DNA from: SKVR01 sp964453995
GTDB taxonomy: Bacteria > Bacteroidota > Bacteroidia > Bacteroidales > UBA7960
Direction of reading: 5' to 3'
Length of the DNA: 64,000 nt
NCBI GenBank assembly: GCA_964453995.1
Contig: CAYVQC010000016.1
Span: 7,814-71,813, forward strand
The translations under genes were made by a program, and so were the position numbers. This document shows positions 16,663-25,672 of this stretch, in pieces; the first letter of the stretch is position 1; each line of letters starts with the position of its first letter. The notes beneath the pieces are model-generated. The model was not told where the DNA came from and did no database searches. It saw only the letters and a list, made by a program, of their open reading frames with translations.

Positions 16663-17910
16663 CTAATCATCAAGCCTGTGTACTACCAATCCGCTTCTGA
16701 GTTTAGGTTCAAACCAGGTGGTTTTTGGGGGCATAATATTGCCTGTATCGGCAATATCGATAAGTTGCTTCATGGTAACAGGATACAAGGCAAAAGCAAC
16801 TTCCATTTCGCCACTGTCTACGCGCCTTTTCAGCTCTTTGAGGCCTCTGATGCCACCTACAAAGTCGATGCGTTTATCTGTACGCAGATTTTTTATTCCC
16901 AGTATATTATCCAGAACATGCTGCGATAGGATCGTTACATCGAGTACACCAATGGGGTCGCTGTCGTCATAGGTATTTTCGCGGGCTTTGAGTTCGTACC
17001 ACCTGCCATCAAGATACATGCTGAAATTGTGCAATTGGTTGGGCTTGTATTCCTGTTCGCCTTTGTCGGTAATCTCAAATACATCTTCCAGTTTTGTAAG
17101 GAACTCCTCTTTAGACAAACCATTGAGGTCTTTTACCACGCGGTTGTAGTCAATAATGGTAAGTTGGTTGTCAGGAAAGAGCACCGCCATGAAGAAATTG
17201 TATTCTTCATCGCCAGTATGGTTGGGGTTTTGATTTTTCTTTTCATTGCCAACCAGGGCTGCTGCAGCTGTGCGGTGATGTCCGTCAGCAACATAGAAGG
17301 CTTGTACTTTTTCAAAGAGACCCTGTAGTTTATTAACAGTATCGGGATTATCGATCACCCAGAATTTGTGCCCGAAGCCATCGTCAGCCATAAAGTCATA
17401 AACCGGATCGGCTTTTATGGTTTCGTCAACTACTCTGTCAATGGCGTCAACAGCGGGATAGGAGAAGAAAACGGGTTCTGCATTGGCATTGAGAATGCGA
17501 ACATGCTTCATGCGGTCTTCTTCCTTATCGGGGCGGGTAAGTTCGTGTTTTTTAATGATATTGTTCATATAATCTTCCACACCGGCACAACCCACTATGC
17601 CGTATTGTATTTTTTCGCCCCAGGTTTGGGCATATACATAATAGTTTGCTGATTCATCCTGCCTTAGCCAACCTTTTTCAATAAATTTATTGAAATTCTC
17701 AAGGGCCTTATTGTACACCTGTTGTGAATAAAGGTCGGTATTTTCGGGCAGTTCGATTTCGGGTTTTACTACCCTGAGGAAGCTGTATTGGTTGCCATCT
17801 GCTTCTTTACGGGCTTCAGATGAATCCAACACATCATAGGGTCTTGAAGCCAGATCTTTTGCGATTTCTGTTGGGGGCCTTAGGCCTTTGAAAGGTCTTA
17901 AAATAGCCAT
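16663..17910 (-). CDS. DUF1015 family protein in the serine cluster
   Basis: This 415-residue soluble protein belongs to the DUF1015 family, recognised from its N-terminus (ILRPFKGLRPP, RPYDVLDSSEAR) and its central HHR-type motif YVADGHHRTAAA near residue 215. The biochemical function is not known; the conserved His/Asp/Arg set suggests an enzyme or nucleotide-binding protein. It is the last gene of serC-serA-DUF1015, 46 bases after serA, an order that recurs in Bacteroidota and suggests a link to serine or phosphoserine metabolism. That link is inferred from neighbourhood only. Confidence 0.85.
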   Translation of the reverse strand: MAILRPFKGLRPPTEIAKDLASRPYDVLDSSEARKEADGNQYSFLRVVKPEIELPENTDLYSQQVYNKALENFNKFIEKGWLRQDESANYYVYAQTWGEKIQYGIVGCAGVEDYMNNIIKKHELTRPDKEEDRMKHVRILNANAEPVFFSYPAVDAIDRVVDETIKADPVYDFMADDGFGHKFWVIDNPDTVNKLQGLFEKVQAFYVADGHHRTAAAALVGNEKKNQNPNHTGDEEYNFFMAVLFPDNQLTIIDYNRVVKDLNGLSKEEFLTKLEDVFEITDKGEQEYKPNQLHNFSMYLDGRWYELKARENTYDDSDPIGVLDVTILSQHVLDNILGIKNLRTDKRIDFVGGIRGLKELKRRVDSGEMEVAFALYPVTMKQLIDIADTGNIMPPKTTWFEPKLRSGLVVHRLDD

Positions 17911-17956
17911 AGCAGTCTTTTTTTAAGGGATTTGATGGATTAAAGAACTTTAATTT

Positions 17957-18880
17957 TTACTTGTTTACCTGGAAGGTTCTGTCGCCGTTTTCCAGGAAAG
18001 CTACAATCTGCTCGGCAGCAGCAATACCTGCATTGATGTTGGCTTCTGAAGTTTGTGCTCCCATTTTTTTTGCGGGGAAGATATATCTTCCGGGGTATTT
18101 TTCCTCGATGGTAGCTTTGCAATCGGGAACAAGATCAGAGAGATATTTGAAATCGTTTCTTTCTTCAAAAACCTTCAGCAGGCTGTCTTCGCAAATTACT
18201 TCCTTACGGGCGGTATTTACCAGGGTAGCACCTTTGGGCATGGAAGAAAGTAATGGATAATCGATGGATTTTTTAGTTTTTTCATTGGCAGGAATATGCA
18301 GGGAAATATACTGGCAGGTTTTATAAAGCTCTTCTGCTGATTCCGTTGCGTGAATACCGTCTTTCTCGATATCCTGTTTAACCAGGAATGGATCAAAGGC
18401 AAAAACTTTCATGCCAAACCCTTTGGCTATGGCAGCCACATATTTACCTACATTGCCGTATGCATGTATTCCTATGGTTTTTCCCCTTAACTCGGTGCCG
18501 GCAGTACCATTGAATCCATTGCGGATATTATAAAGCATCATAGCAAAAGCAAGCTCTGCCACTGCATTTGAGTTTTGCCCCGGGGTATTCATTGCAACGA
18601 TATTCTTTTTGGTGCATGCAGCAGTGTCAATATTGTCATATCCGGCTCCGGCTCTCACTACGATTTTGAGGTTATCGGCGGCATCAATTACTTCTGCATC
18701 AGCAATATCGCTGCGAATGATCAGGCCATCCACGTCTTTTACAGCTTTGAGCAGATCAGCCTTTTCAGTATATTTTTCAAGCATTACAACTTCGTACCCT
18801 GCTTTTTCAAAAACTTTCTTAATGCCATCCACTGCCACAGGAGCGAATGGCTTTTCCGTTGCAACCAATATTTTTTTCAT
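17957..18880 (-). CDS. serA: D-3-phosphoglycerate dehydrogenase, short form
   Basis: SerA oxidises 3-phosphoglycerate to 3-phosphohydroxypyruvate with NAD+, the first step of serine synthesis. The 307-residue protein has the catalytic and Rossmann domains only (NAD-binding segment GIHAYGNVGK) and lacks the C-terminal ACT domain that mediates serine feedback in E. coli SerA. The substrate loop (RAGAGYDNID) and the catalytic Arg in NTARKEV are present. The position that holds the catalytic His in most 2-hydroxyacid dehydrogenases is K272 here (KKMGAQT). From memory, Bacteroides SerA has the same KKMGAQT, so this looks like a subfamily trait. It lies between serC and the DUF1015 gene. Confidence 0.9.
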   Translation of the reverse strand: MKKILVATEKPFAPVAVDGIKKVFEKAGYEVVMLEKYTEKADLLKAVKDVDGLIIRSDIADAEVIDAADNLKIVVRAGAGYDNIDTAACTKKNIVAMNTPGQNSNAVAELAFAMMLYNIRNGFNGTAGTELRGKTIGIHAYGNVGKYVAAIAKGFGMKVFAFDPFLVKQDIEKDGIHATESAEELYKTCQYISLHIPANEKTKKSIDYPLLSSMPKGATLVNTARKEVICEDSLLKVFEERNDFKYLSDLVPDCKATIEEKYPGRYIFPAKKMGAQTSEANINAGIAAAEQIVAFLENGDRTFQVNK

Positions 18881-19018
18881 CTCAATAAATATTTAAAGTT
18901 AAACTTATCAATGTATTGCCCTGAATGATCTGGCAAACGTTATCATGATAAAAATTTGTATGGTATCAACTCAGGATACCTGAACCTTTTTTCGAATTGT
19001 AGGAATACTATGAGAATT

Positions 19019-19040
19019 GGGGCCGCTAAAGGCCGGCCCC
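19019..19040 (-). other. GC-rich hairpin between serC and serA
   Basis: GGGGCCG pairs with CGGCCCC around an 8-base loop, about 30 bases after the serC stop codon. No T run follows on the minus strand, so it is unlikely to be a full terminator. It may be a processing or stability element that sets different serC and serA levels. Confidence 0.4.
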
Positions 19041-19071
19041 ATTGCAATAATCCTTTTTTAATCCGGTGAGC

Positions 19072-20145
19072 TTACTTTTTGTGTTTGCTTTCAAATTCTT
19101 TCATAGCATCGACAAGTGCCTGAACGCTTTCCAATGGCAGTGCATTGTAGGTTGAAGCACGGAACCCGCCTACTGAACGGTGACCCTTTAGTCCCGACAT
19201 GCCTTTTGAGGTGGCAAAGGAAAGGAATTCCTGCTCAAGCTCTTTATACTCCTGCTTCATTACGAAGCAAATATTCATCAATGAGCGTGAGTCTTTTTCA
19301 GCAGTTCCTTCAAATAGTTCGTTGCGATCGATCTCATCATAAAGAACTTTTGCTTTCTGCTCATTGAGTTGCTGCATTTTCTCAACTCCGCCAAGCTTTT
19401 TAATCCAACGCAGGGTTTCCATGCAAGTATAAATGGGCAAGCAGGGAGGAGTGTTAAACATCGACCCGTTGTCTATATGCGTTTGGTAATTGAGCATGGT
19501 GGGTATGGGCCGATCAACTTTGCCCAGTATGTCTTCGCGAATAATAACGAAAGTAACACCTGCAGGACCAAGGTTTTTCTGGGCTCCGCCATAAATGAGG
19601 GCATATTTTGAAATATCAACCGGACGACTGAAAATGTCGGATGACATATCCGCTACCAACGGAACAGGAGAGTTATAATCTTCCAGAATTTCGGTACCAT
19701 AAATGGTATTGTTGGTGGTAATGTGCAAATAATCTACGTCCTCAGGAATGTTGAATCCTTTGGGGATGTAATTGAAGTTCTTGTCTGAACTTGAAGCAAC
19801 AATCTCTACTTCTCCGAAAAGCTTTGCTTCTTTGGCTGCTTTCTTAGCCCAAACACCGGTTTCGAGGTATGCGGCTTTTTTCTGAAGCAGGTTAAAGGGT
19901 ACCATGCAAAACTGAAGACTAGCTCCCCCACCCAGGAATAACACCTGGTATCCTTCAGGAATGTTGAGCAGTTCTTTGAACAGGGCAACGGTTTCATCCA
20001 TAACAGCCTGGAAATCTTTTCCCCTGTGAGAAATTTCCATTACCGACAGGCCGATTCCATTGAGATCTCTTACTGCTTTTGCAGTGTTTTCAATTACTTC
20101 CTGGGCCAAAATTGATGGGCCGGCACTAAAATTATGTTTTTTCAT
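19072..20145 (-). CDS. serC: Phosphoserine aminotransferase
   Basis: SerC converts 3-phosphohydroxypyruvate and glutamate to phosphoserine and 2-oxoglutarate, using PLP. The 357-residue protein has the family N-terminus NFSAGPSILA, the phosphate-contacting GGGASLQF loop, W99 that stacks on PLP, D167 (VADMSSD) and the Schiff-base K190 in YGGAQKNLGPAG. It ends in the typical GHRSVGGFRASTYNA region. It is first in the serine cluster, about 190 bases before serA. No phosphoserine phosphatase gene lies nearby. Confidence 0.96.
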   Translation of the reverse strand: MKKHNFSAGPSILAQEVIENTAKAVRDLNGIGLSVMEISHRGKDFQAVMDETVALFKELLNIPEGYQVLFLGGGASLQFCMVPFNLLQKKAAYLETGVWAKKAAKEAKLFGEVEIVASSSDKNFNYIPKGFNIPEDVDYLHITTNNTIYGTEILEDYNSPVPLVADMSSDIFSRPVDISKYALIYGGAQKNLGPAGVTFVIIREDILGKVDRPIPTMLNYQTHIDNGSMFNTPPCLPIYTCMETLRWIKKLGGVEKMQQLNEQKAKVLYDEIDRNELFEGTAEKDSRSLMNICFVMKQEYKELEQEFLSFATSKGMSGLKGHRSVGGFRASTYNALPLESVQALVDAMKEFESKHKK

Positions 20146-20597
20146 TGCAGAGTAGTTTTTTTTGATTAGTGTAATTCAATACTTTAGGGTGATTCTTAGT
20201 TGTTTGTTCTTAAAGATAACAGTGAATTATAAAAAATAATCCTCAAGTTACAAAATGATCGTTTATTCTCAAAATTCATAAAAGATTAAAACTATATTTC
20301 TTTTATGGCGTATTCGATTATTATAAATTTCAGGCAAAATTGGTAAAATAATTAGAATGTAGGAAGAAAAACAGCACAAATATTTTTACATGTAGCCAAC
20401 GTAATTAAAATACCTCCAAATTGGTGAAGCTTAGCCACTTTTCTCTGGCTATGCTGCAATATCGGGTATGCTGATAATCTTTGATGAATTGAAGACAAAG
20501 TCTGTTTTTCAATCTGTAAATTTTTCAACAGCATCCCGGAGGGGCTGACCCGGTTGGCCATTTTGTATGATATTCTCCTTTTTACATTATTAACGAT
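20146..20597. other. 452-base intergenic region upstream of serC
   Basis: The region is AT-rich and presumably holds the serC promoter, but no TAnnTTTG element could be placed. One 69-codon minus-strand frame (20352-20561) is present but was not accepted as a gene. No terminator hairpin was seen after the preceding minus-strand gene. Confidence 0.5.
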
Positions 20598-21536
20598 CTA
20601 ACGATTGTCGGGAACCGTTGCAGGCTGCGCGGGAGGTCTTCTTCTCGGATTACGGGCATCAACGTCTTGTATAAAATGCCATTTTCCATCTTCAAACAGA
20701 AAGCCGTCAAAGATATTCGTTTCAGGAACATAAAACTGGTAGTTGCCCTTTAAAAAATCATGGGTGGGCAGCATACGGTCAAAAACGATCACATCCTGTG
20801 CTCTTCTTGACTGATTGATCATATGAGCCTCGTACCTTATGGCCATGGTTGCCCTTGCCGAATATTCGAAAATAATCCTTCGGTGCTTGTTGTCCTGGTA
20901 AAGAAATACCGGTTTGCCAAAAGATGGACGACCTTTTTCCATGATGCTCAGGGGTTCAATAACTCTTTTGCGGGTGAGAGGATTGTCGCCTCTCCATCCC
21001 AGTAATACATAATGATCGTTGCGCTTGTAGCGTTTATGGATCAGTTCGGTGTAGTATGCTCCATACCAGTTTTCATGATCCAGGGTTTCATATTGCGGTT
21101 GTTCGAGCCGGGCAGCGCCATCGGTGAGTGTATAAAGCTCTACCTGGTTTCTGCGGTCAAACCGGTATTGAAAAAAGCCAAAGTATTCAAATTTACCTTC
21201 TTCAAGGGGTACAAACCATGTAAAAATCCTGAAATTTTCATCAGGAGCTGTTAGTCTTGATACCGTTGTAAGGGAGTCAAAAGGGTAGTCTGCAGAGCCT
21301 TCGAGCTGCAAAACTTTTTCAAAGTATTTTTTGAATTCGTAATTGTAGGTAAGTCTTTCAAAGTCGTGTTGGGGCTGGGTAATTTTTTGCATCAATATCT
21401 TCAGGCTGTCTTCATAAGCTGCAAAATTTTGTTGGGCAATCAGAGGTTTACCCCCTATCAGTATGCATATACCAATTGTGAACATTAATTTTCCCATTAC
21501 CACCGGCACAAAATTTTGTTTCTCTTTCTTTTTCAT
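20598..21536 (-). CDS. Exported protein of unknown function
   Basis: I do not recognise this family. From the chosen ATG it has 312 residues: a basic N-terminus (MKKKEKQ), a hydrophobic segment (about 13-32) ending in AQ that looks like a signal peptide, then a mixed alpha/beta body without transmembrane segments. The body is rich in aromatic and Arg residues (WFVPLEEGKFEYFGFFQYRF, NWYGAYYTEL, LGWRGDNPLTRKRVIE) and has a Pro/Arg-rich tail. The pattern of Trp/Tyr and GWRG looks like a conserved periplasmic domain found in many Bacteroidales. The frame extends 30 codons upstream, but the signal peptide fixes the start. No operon partner is evident. Confidence 0.72.
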   Translation of the reverse strand: MKKKEKQNFVPVVMGKLMFTIGICILIGGKPLIAQQNFAAYEDSLKILMQKITQPQHDFERLTYNYEFKKYFEKVLQLEGSADYPFDSLTTVSRLTAPDENFRIFTWFVPLEEGKFEYFGFFQYRFDRRNQVELYTLTDGAARLEQPQYETLDHENWYGAYYTELIHKRYKRNDHYVLLGWRGDNPLTRKRVIEPLSIMEKGRPSFGKPVFLYQDNKHRRIIFEYSARATMAIRYEAHMINQSRRAQDVIVFDRMLPTHDFLKGNYQFYVPETNIFDGFLFEDGKWHFIQDVDARNPRRRPPAQPATVPDNR

Positions 21537-21768
21537 CGTTTGCATGCAGGTTTTTTTTTGTCCTTTGATGTTTATAAAACCAATTGTATGATGGAAAGGT
21601 GACCTCCCTGCCGGTCTGTGGCGCAAAGGAGGATAATTATTCAGTGATGAACTGAAATGTATAACTTTACAAATTCATTATCATTGCTGACTTAACTGTA
21701 TTCGGTTCCTTTGTTATAATGCAAAAATAAGGAACAAATTGTACTAAAACTTCTATAATCTTTAATTA

Positions 21769-22854
21769 ATGCATCCGGAATTGACAAAAAGAAAAGACGC
21801 GTTTATTGCCCTTGGTGAAAAACTAGCCCGGGTTCTGCATGCTGACACAACCCATGGATTAACTGCTGCTGAAACAGGGTTGTTTGAAGAATTAAAAATG
21901 GGTTATCAGCATAATCCTTGGTTTACAGAGGATAATATCAGGAGTTCTTTGCAGGGCATCTGTTTCATGCTCGGTGAGACAAATATGAATTCGTGGCTCA
22001 AAAAGTATGAGCAAACAAAAAAAGAAGGTAGGTTTTCACCGCTCACCGTTGCAGTAATCATGGCAGGAAATATTCCTTTGGTAGGATTTCACGATATGAT
22101 GTGTGTGTTGCTAAGCGGGCACCGCTTTTTAGGGAAATTGTCGTCGCAGGATAAAAAACTACCCTTATTCATTGGCCAATTGCTCACAGAGGTCGATTCT
22201 TCGTTAAAGGATTATTTAATCTTTGAAGATGAAATTATCAAAGGATTTGATGCTGTGATTGCTACAGGTAGCAATAATTCAGGCCGTTATTTTGATTATT
22301 ATTTTGGCAAATACCCTCATATAATAAGGCGCAACAGAAACAGCCTTGCCATCTTAACAGGCAACGAAACCAGTGATGAACTTGAGGCCCTTTCTTCTGA
22401 TATTTACAGCTATTTTGGGATGGGATGCCGCAATGTATCACGTATTATGGTACCATGGAACTATGATATTGCCGGACTGCTTGATCATTTTGATAATTGG
22501 GCACACCTGAAAGACCATTACAAATTTCATAACAACTACGAATACCAAAAGGCAGTACTTTTGGTCAATAATATACCCCATTATGATAATGGTTTTTCGC
22601 TTTTCAGAGAAGATGAGCGCCTGTCATCACCCCTTTCTGTTCTGCACTATACCCGATACAGATCTCTTGACGAGGTATCAGCTTTTGTTAGCGATCACTC
22701 GGAAGAGATCCAGTGCATTGTTGCATCGGGCAAGATTGTTCTTCCAGGAAATATTTCTACGGTAAAGCCTGGTAATGCCCAGATGCCACTGCCTGATGAC
22801 TATGCCGACGGTATAGATACAATGGAGTTTCTCAACGGATTGAAGGTTCACTGA
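21769..22854 (+). CDS. LuxC-type acyl-CoA reductase
   Basis: This 361-residue protein resembles LuxC-family acyl-CoA reductases, which reduce an activated acyl group to an aldehyde with NADPH through an aldehyde-dehydrogenase fold. The nucleotide-binding region (VIMAGNIPLVGFHDMMCVLLSGH, about 96-118) and the putative catalytic C220 in YFGMGCRNVSRI are present. No luciferase, LuxD or LuxE homologue is nearby, so the role is not light production. Related Bacteroidota proteins are often annotated only as acyl-CoA reductase. It converges on the TonB-plug gene with a 20-base gap. Confidence 0.78.
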   Translation: MHPELTKRKDAFIALGEKLARVLHADTTHGLTAAETGLFEELKMGYQHNPWFTEDNIRSSLQGICFMLGETNMNSWLKKYEQTKKEGRFSPLTVAVIMAGNIPLVGFHDMMCVLLSGHRFLGKLSSQDKKLPLFIGQLLTEVDSSLKDYLIFEDEIIKGFDAVIATGSNNSGRYFDYYFGKYPHIIRRNRNSLAILTGNETSDELEALSSDIYSYFGMGCRNVSRIMVPWNYDIAGLLDHFDNWAHLKDHYKFHNNYEYQKAVLLVNNIPHYDNGFSLFREDERLSSPLSVLHYTRYRSLDEVSAFVSDHSEEIQCIVASGKIVLPGNISTVKPGNAQMPLPDDYADGIDTMEFLNGLKVH

Positions 22855-22874
22855 AAAAGACTGCCGACTACCCA

Positions 22875-25250
22875 TCAGGGAACAAGATCGGCTGGCTGAA
22901 ATACCCTTCTGGCGTGGCTTACATTACCGAACCGATCAATACCTTCAATGGTTATTGCCATGTAAGGAGGTAACTTTTTTGCAGGAATACTGATGTTGGC
23001 CTTCCCCTGTTCATCAACTTTTATATAAGGTTGCCAAAATATTGTTTGATTGTATTGCTGATCTTCAAAGAACAACTCTTTAAGTTGGCCATCCTCACTG
23101 GTAAATGCCTGGGGTTCGTAATAGCCTTCCAGGACATACCTGAAGACGATCTTTTCAGGATTGGTTCCTCTTCTTGAATAGGCAACAATAGCACCATTGG
23201 CACCTCTCAAACCAAATATAGCAGCACTTGTTCCCTTGTATATTTCTATGTATGACATTTCAGCAGGAGGTGTAAGCAAAAACTGTCTGCTGCTGTATTG
23301 TATTCCATCTACCATAATAAGAGGCTGGTTGGTAAGGTTGATACTGCTTTTTCCCCTGATAAGAATACTGAATCCGTCAACAATAACGCCCGAAACATTT
23401 TTGACGAGAACATCTCTCATCGTTTGATAAGTAAGGTCATTTTCTTTAAGATATATTACCTGATCGGGCCTGCCATAACCTGGTTTTTTGGTTTCGTCGT
23501 GCAGTTGAATAAAACTGTCTGATGTCCCCAATCTTGCCTGATTTCGCCATCTCCAACCGAATGTTCCTCTTTCAGTAAGCTTGCGGGAATGAGAATTAAA
23601 GCCTCTCCCTTCATTGTTAAGCCTGTCAGGAAAAAGCTCAATGGATTCGGGTGTACTGCCCCTTATTCCAAGCAGGGTAATTTCTGCTTCATAGTTTCCT
23701 GTATTTTCAAAGCCATCAAAGCTAAATTTACCTTCCTCGTCAGTTCGTGTGATAAAAATCTTTCCGTCTTCTTCAAACTTAAGAGAAATCTCAAAATCGG
23801 TCAGATCTACCTTGCGCGAATGCAAGGTTGGCTTTACTACCCCGTATATTGGAAAGCCTGAATCTCTTGCGAATTCGGTTTCTTGTTCCTCTCCGGAAGT
23901 GACGTCATCCCAGGTGAATCTTTTCCATGAGGATACCATCATCAGCAGGTCTGTTTTTTGAATTCTATCATCTTCATAGAGGTATTCATTGGGTTTTTGA
24001 ACAGGATGTAGTATATCAGAAGTTAAGTACACATTGGAGATAATATTCGAAATGGGTGCTCGAGGTTCATTATTGTAAGCTGTTATAGCAATAGAGTGTG
24101 CTGCAGAATCTACTACACCATCGGGAAAATGTAACTCCAGATTGTGAAGACCTTCAGATAGGTTGTTTAGCTTCATCTCAATGTTATTTTTTGATTCTGG
24201 TTGAATGAAAAACAATCTTTCTGCCATAACCTGCGCCTCGGCATTAAATAATGTTGCTACAATAACACCGGCAGGTAATTCGTCTTTTTCTATTGTAATA
24301 AGTGACGGGTAATTGAGTGATGACAATTTCATCAGTTTGATGATCTCTCCTCTTTTATGCAACACCAGGTATGGATTTTTTACATACTCCGGAATATCAT
24401 TACCATTCCAGGACCTGTTGACGGTAAGGATTACACCTTCTGACTCCGGTTCAACTCTCAGGTTAAAACCCTCATTAACAATATTTCGAATGGGGTAGCT
24501 CGCTGACTTTCCATTGGGATATGTGATGTTAACCGAATATTTTTTCTTTTTTTCCGGGGTAAACTCAAAAACCCCTTTACCTCTGTGAATGGAATTGAAT
24601 TCAGCCAATCGATTACCCTGGTTGTCGGATACAAACCCGGATACTTTTACCCCCTCTTGAATCAGATTAGAGGAAAAAAATGCAATCCTGTTAGGTATTC
24701 CTTCAATAATTTGTCCCCCTTCGGGATAAAACTCGGTTTTAAACTGATCCTGTCTTTTTTTTAGTTCCCGGTTGTATTTCCTGTTTACCCTGGCCTCTGC
24801 GCGGCTTATTATTTTCTCTTCGATGGGGTTGCTTACAAAAAATCGTTGTTCAAAAACAAACTCTCTGTCAAAGTTAAGCATCCACGAGGTATAAGCCCTG
24901 ATGCTGTAATTCCCTTCAGGCAATGAATCATTAAGGTAAAAGTCTCCATGAGAGTACCCATAATCAACCTTTAAGGTTTTCTTTTCCAGCAGTCCTTTGT
25001 TGGTATTGAAAATGTCTATGAATAGTGTAGTTCCAATTGTATCTGGCATATGGCTGTCGGCATCTAAAACATAGGCTTTAAACCAAATTCTATCTCCGGC
25101 ATAATACTCATCCTTGTCAAGCTGAAGATAGACCTTTTGCTGGGGCAGAAGTCCTGCCATCCCATCTTCAACATAAGAAAAAGGATGCTGTGCATTAATG
25201 TTTAAAGTCAATAAAAATGCAAGCAGGACGTATGTGAATTTCTTTGTCAT
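22875..25250 (-). CDS. Exported MG2-like protein with a TonB-receptor plug domain but no barrel
   Basis: This 791-residue exported protein has a signal peptide (about 1-20, NINAQ). An N-terminal beta-sandwich (about 35-145, with KVYLQLDKDEYYAGDRIWFKAYV) resembles the macroglobulin MG2 domains of alpha-2-macroglobulin-like proteins, followed by several further beta domains. A carboxypeptidase-regulatory-like segment sits around 480-540. A TonB-dependent receptor plug-like domain lies at about 605-700 (LIMVDGIQY, then IEIYKGTSAAIFGLRGANGAI). Only about 90 residues follow the plug, so there is no outer-membrane barrel. The combination recurs in Bacteroidota proteins annotated as TonB receptor plug proteins; function is unknown. 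Confidence 0.8.
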   Translation of the reverse strand: MTKKFTYVLLAFLLTLNINAQHPFSYVEDGMAGLLPQQKVYLQLDKDEYYAGDRIWFKAYVLDADSHMPDTIGTTLFIDIFNTNKGLLEKKTLKVDYGYSHGDFYLNDSLPEGNYSIRAYTSWMLNFDREFVFEQRFFVSNPIEEKIISRAEARVNRKYNRELKKRQDQFKTEFYPEGGQIIEGIPNRIAFFSSNLIQEGVKVSGFVSDNQGNRLAEFNSIHRGKGVFEFTPEKKKKYSVNITYPNGKSASYPIRNIVNEGFNLRVEPESEGVILTVNRSWNGNDIPEYVKNPYLVLHKRGEIIKLMKLSSLNYPSLITIEKDELPAGVIVATLFNAEAQVMAERLFFIQPESKNNIEMKLNNLSEGLHNLELHFPDGVVDSAAHSIAITAYNNEPRAPISNIISNVYLTSDILHPVQKPNEYLYEDDRIQKTDLLMMVSSWKRFTWDDVTSGEEQETEFARDSGFPIYGVVKPTLHSRKVDLTDFEISLKFEEDGKIFITRTDEEGKFSFDGFENTGNYEAEITLLGIRGSTPESIELFPDRLNNEGRGFNSHSRKLTERGTFGWRWRNQARLGTSDSFIQLHDETKKPGYGRPDQVIYLKENDLTYQTMRDVLVKNVSGVIVDGFSILIRGKSSINLTNQPLIMVDGIQYSSRQFLLTPPAEMSYIEIYKGTSAAIFGLRGANGAIVAYSRRGTNPEKIVFRYVLEGYYEPQAFTSEDGQLKELFFEDQQYNQTIFWQPYIKVDEQGKANISIPAKKLPPYMAITIEGIDRFGNVSHARRVFQPADLVP

Positions 25251-25672
25251 TGGAAGGAAAATATGTTGGTAAAATATTCTGAAAGTTAAGCAATCTTTTT
25301 TCTTTTTTAATCTTTTATTTCTCAGTTGTAATTTAATGTAAGAAAGTTACATCCAAATATTATTCAATTCTTTACTTACGGGAAACGGTTTTATAAAATT
25401 GATGATTATTTAGGTATAAATTTTCATACAATAGCTCTGAATATATAATTCTAACGATTTTCAATCGCGAAAAATTGCTGGTACAAATGATTGATAAAAC
25501 TGATGTTCAGCAAGATCTAAACAATTAATACGAACCCTGTGTTCAGAATTGCCTTTCAATAATTGTTGTCCTTTGCCGTGGTTTGGTTAAATTTGTTATT
25601 GACGATCAAGCCACAAGATAGTCGTAGATTTTTGTTATACTTACGCCTAATGATTTTAAAAACATAAAAATT
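25251..25672. other. 422-base AT-rich intergenic region between divergent genes
   Basis: This region separates the divergent TonB-plug and pcm genes and must hold both promoters. Near the pcm end, TAGATTTTTG is close to, but one base longer than, the -7 consensus. No hairpin, repeat or convincing small gene was found. The long minus-strand frame that enters it is antisense to pcm. Confidence 0.5.

Noticed and set aside
19019..19040. GC-rich hairpin considered as a full terminator between serC and serA.
   Set aside because: No T run follows on the minus strand, and serA has no promoter of its own that I could find; kept only as a possible processing element.
20352..20561. 69-codon minus-strand frame after the unknown exported protein gene, preceded by AAAGGAG.
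   Set aside because: The SD-like run is 13 bases from the ATG, the composition does not look protein-like and it ends in an AT-rich non-coding region.
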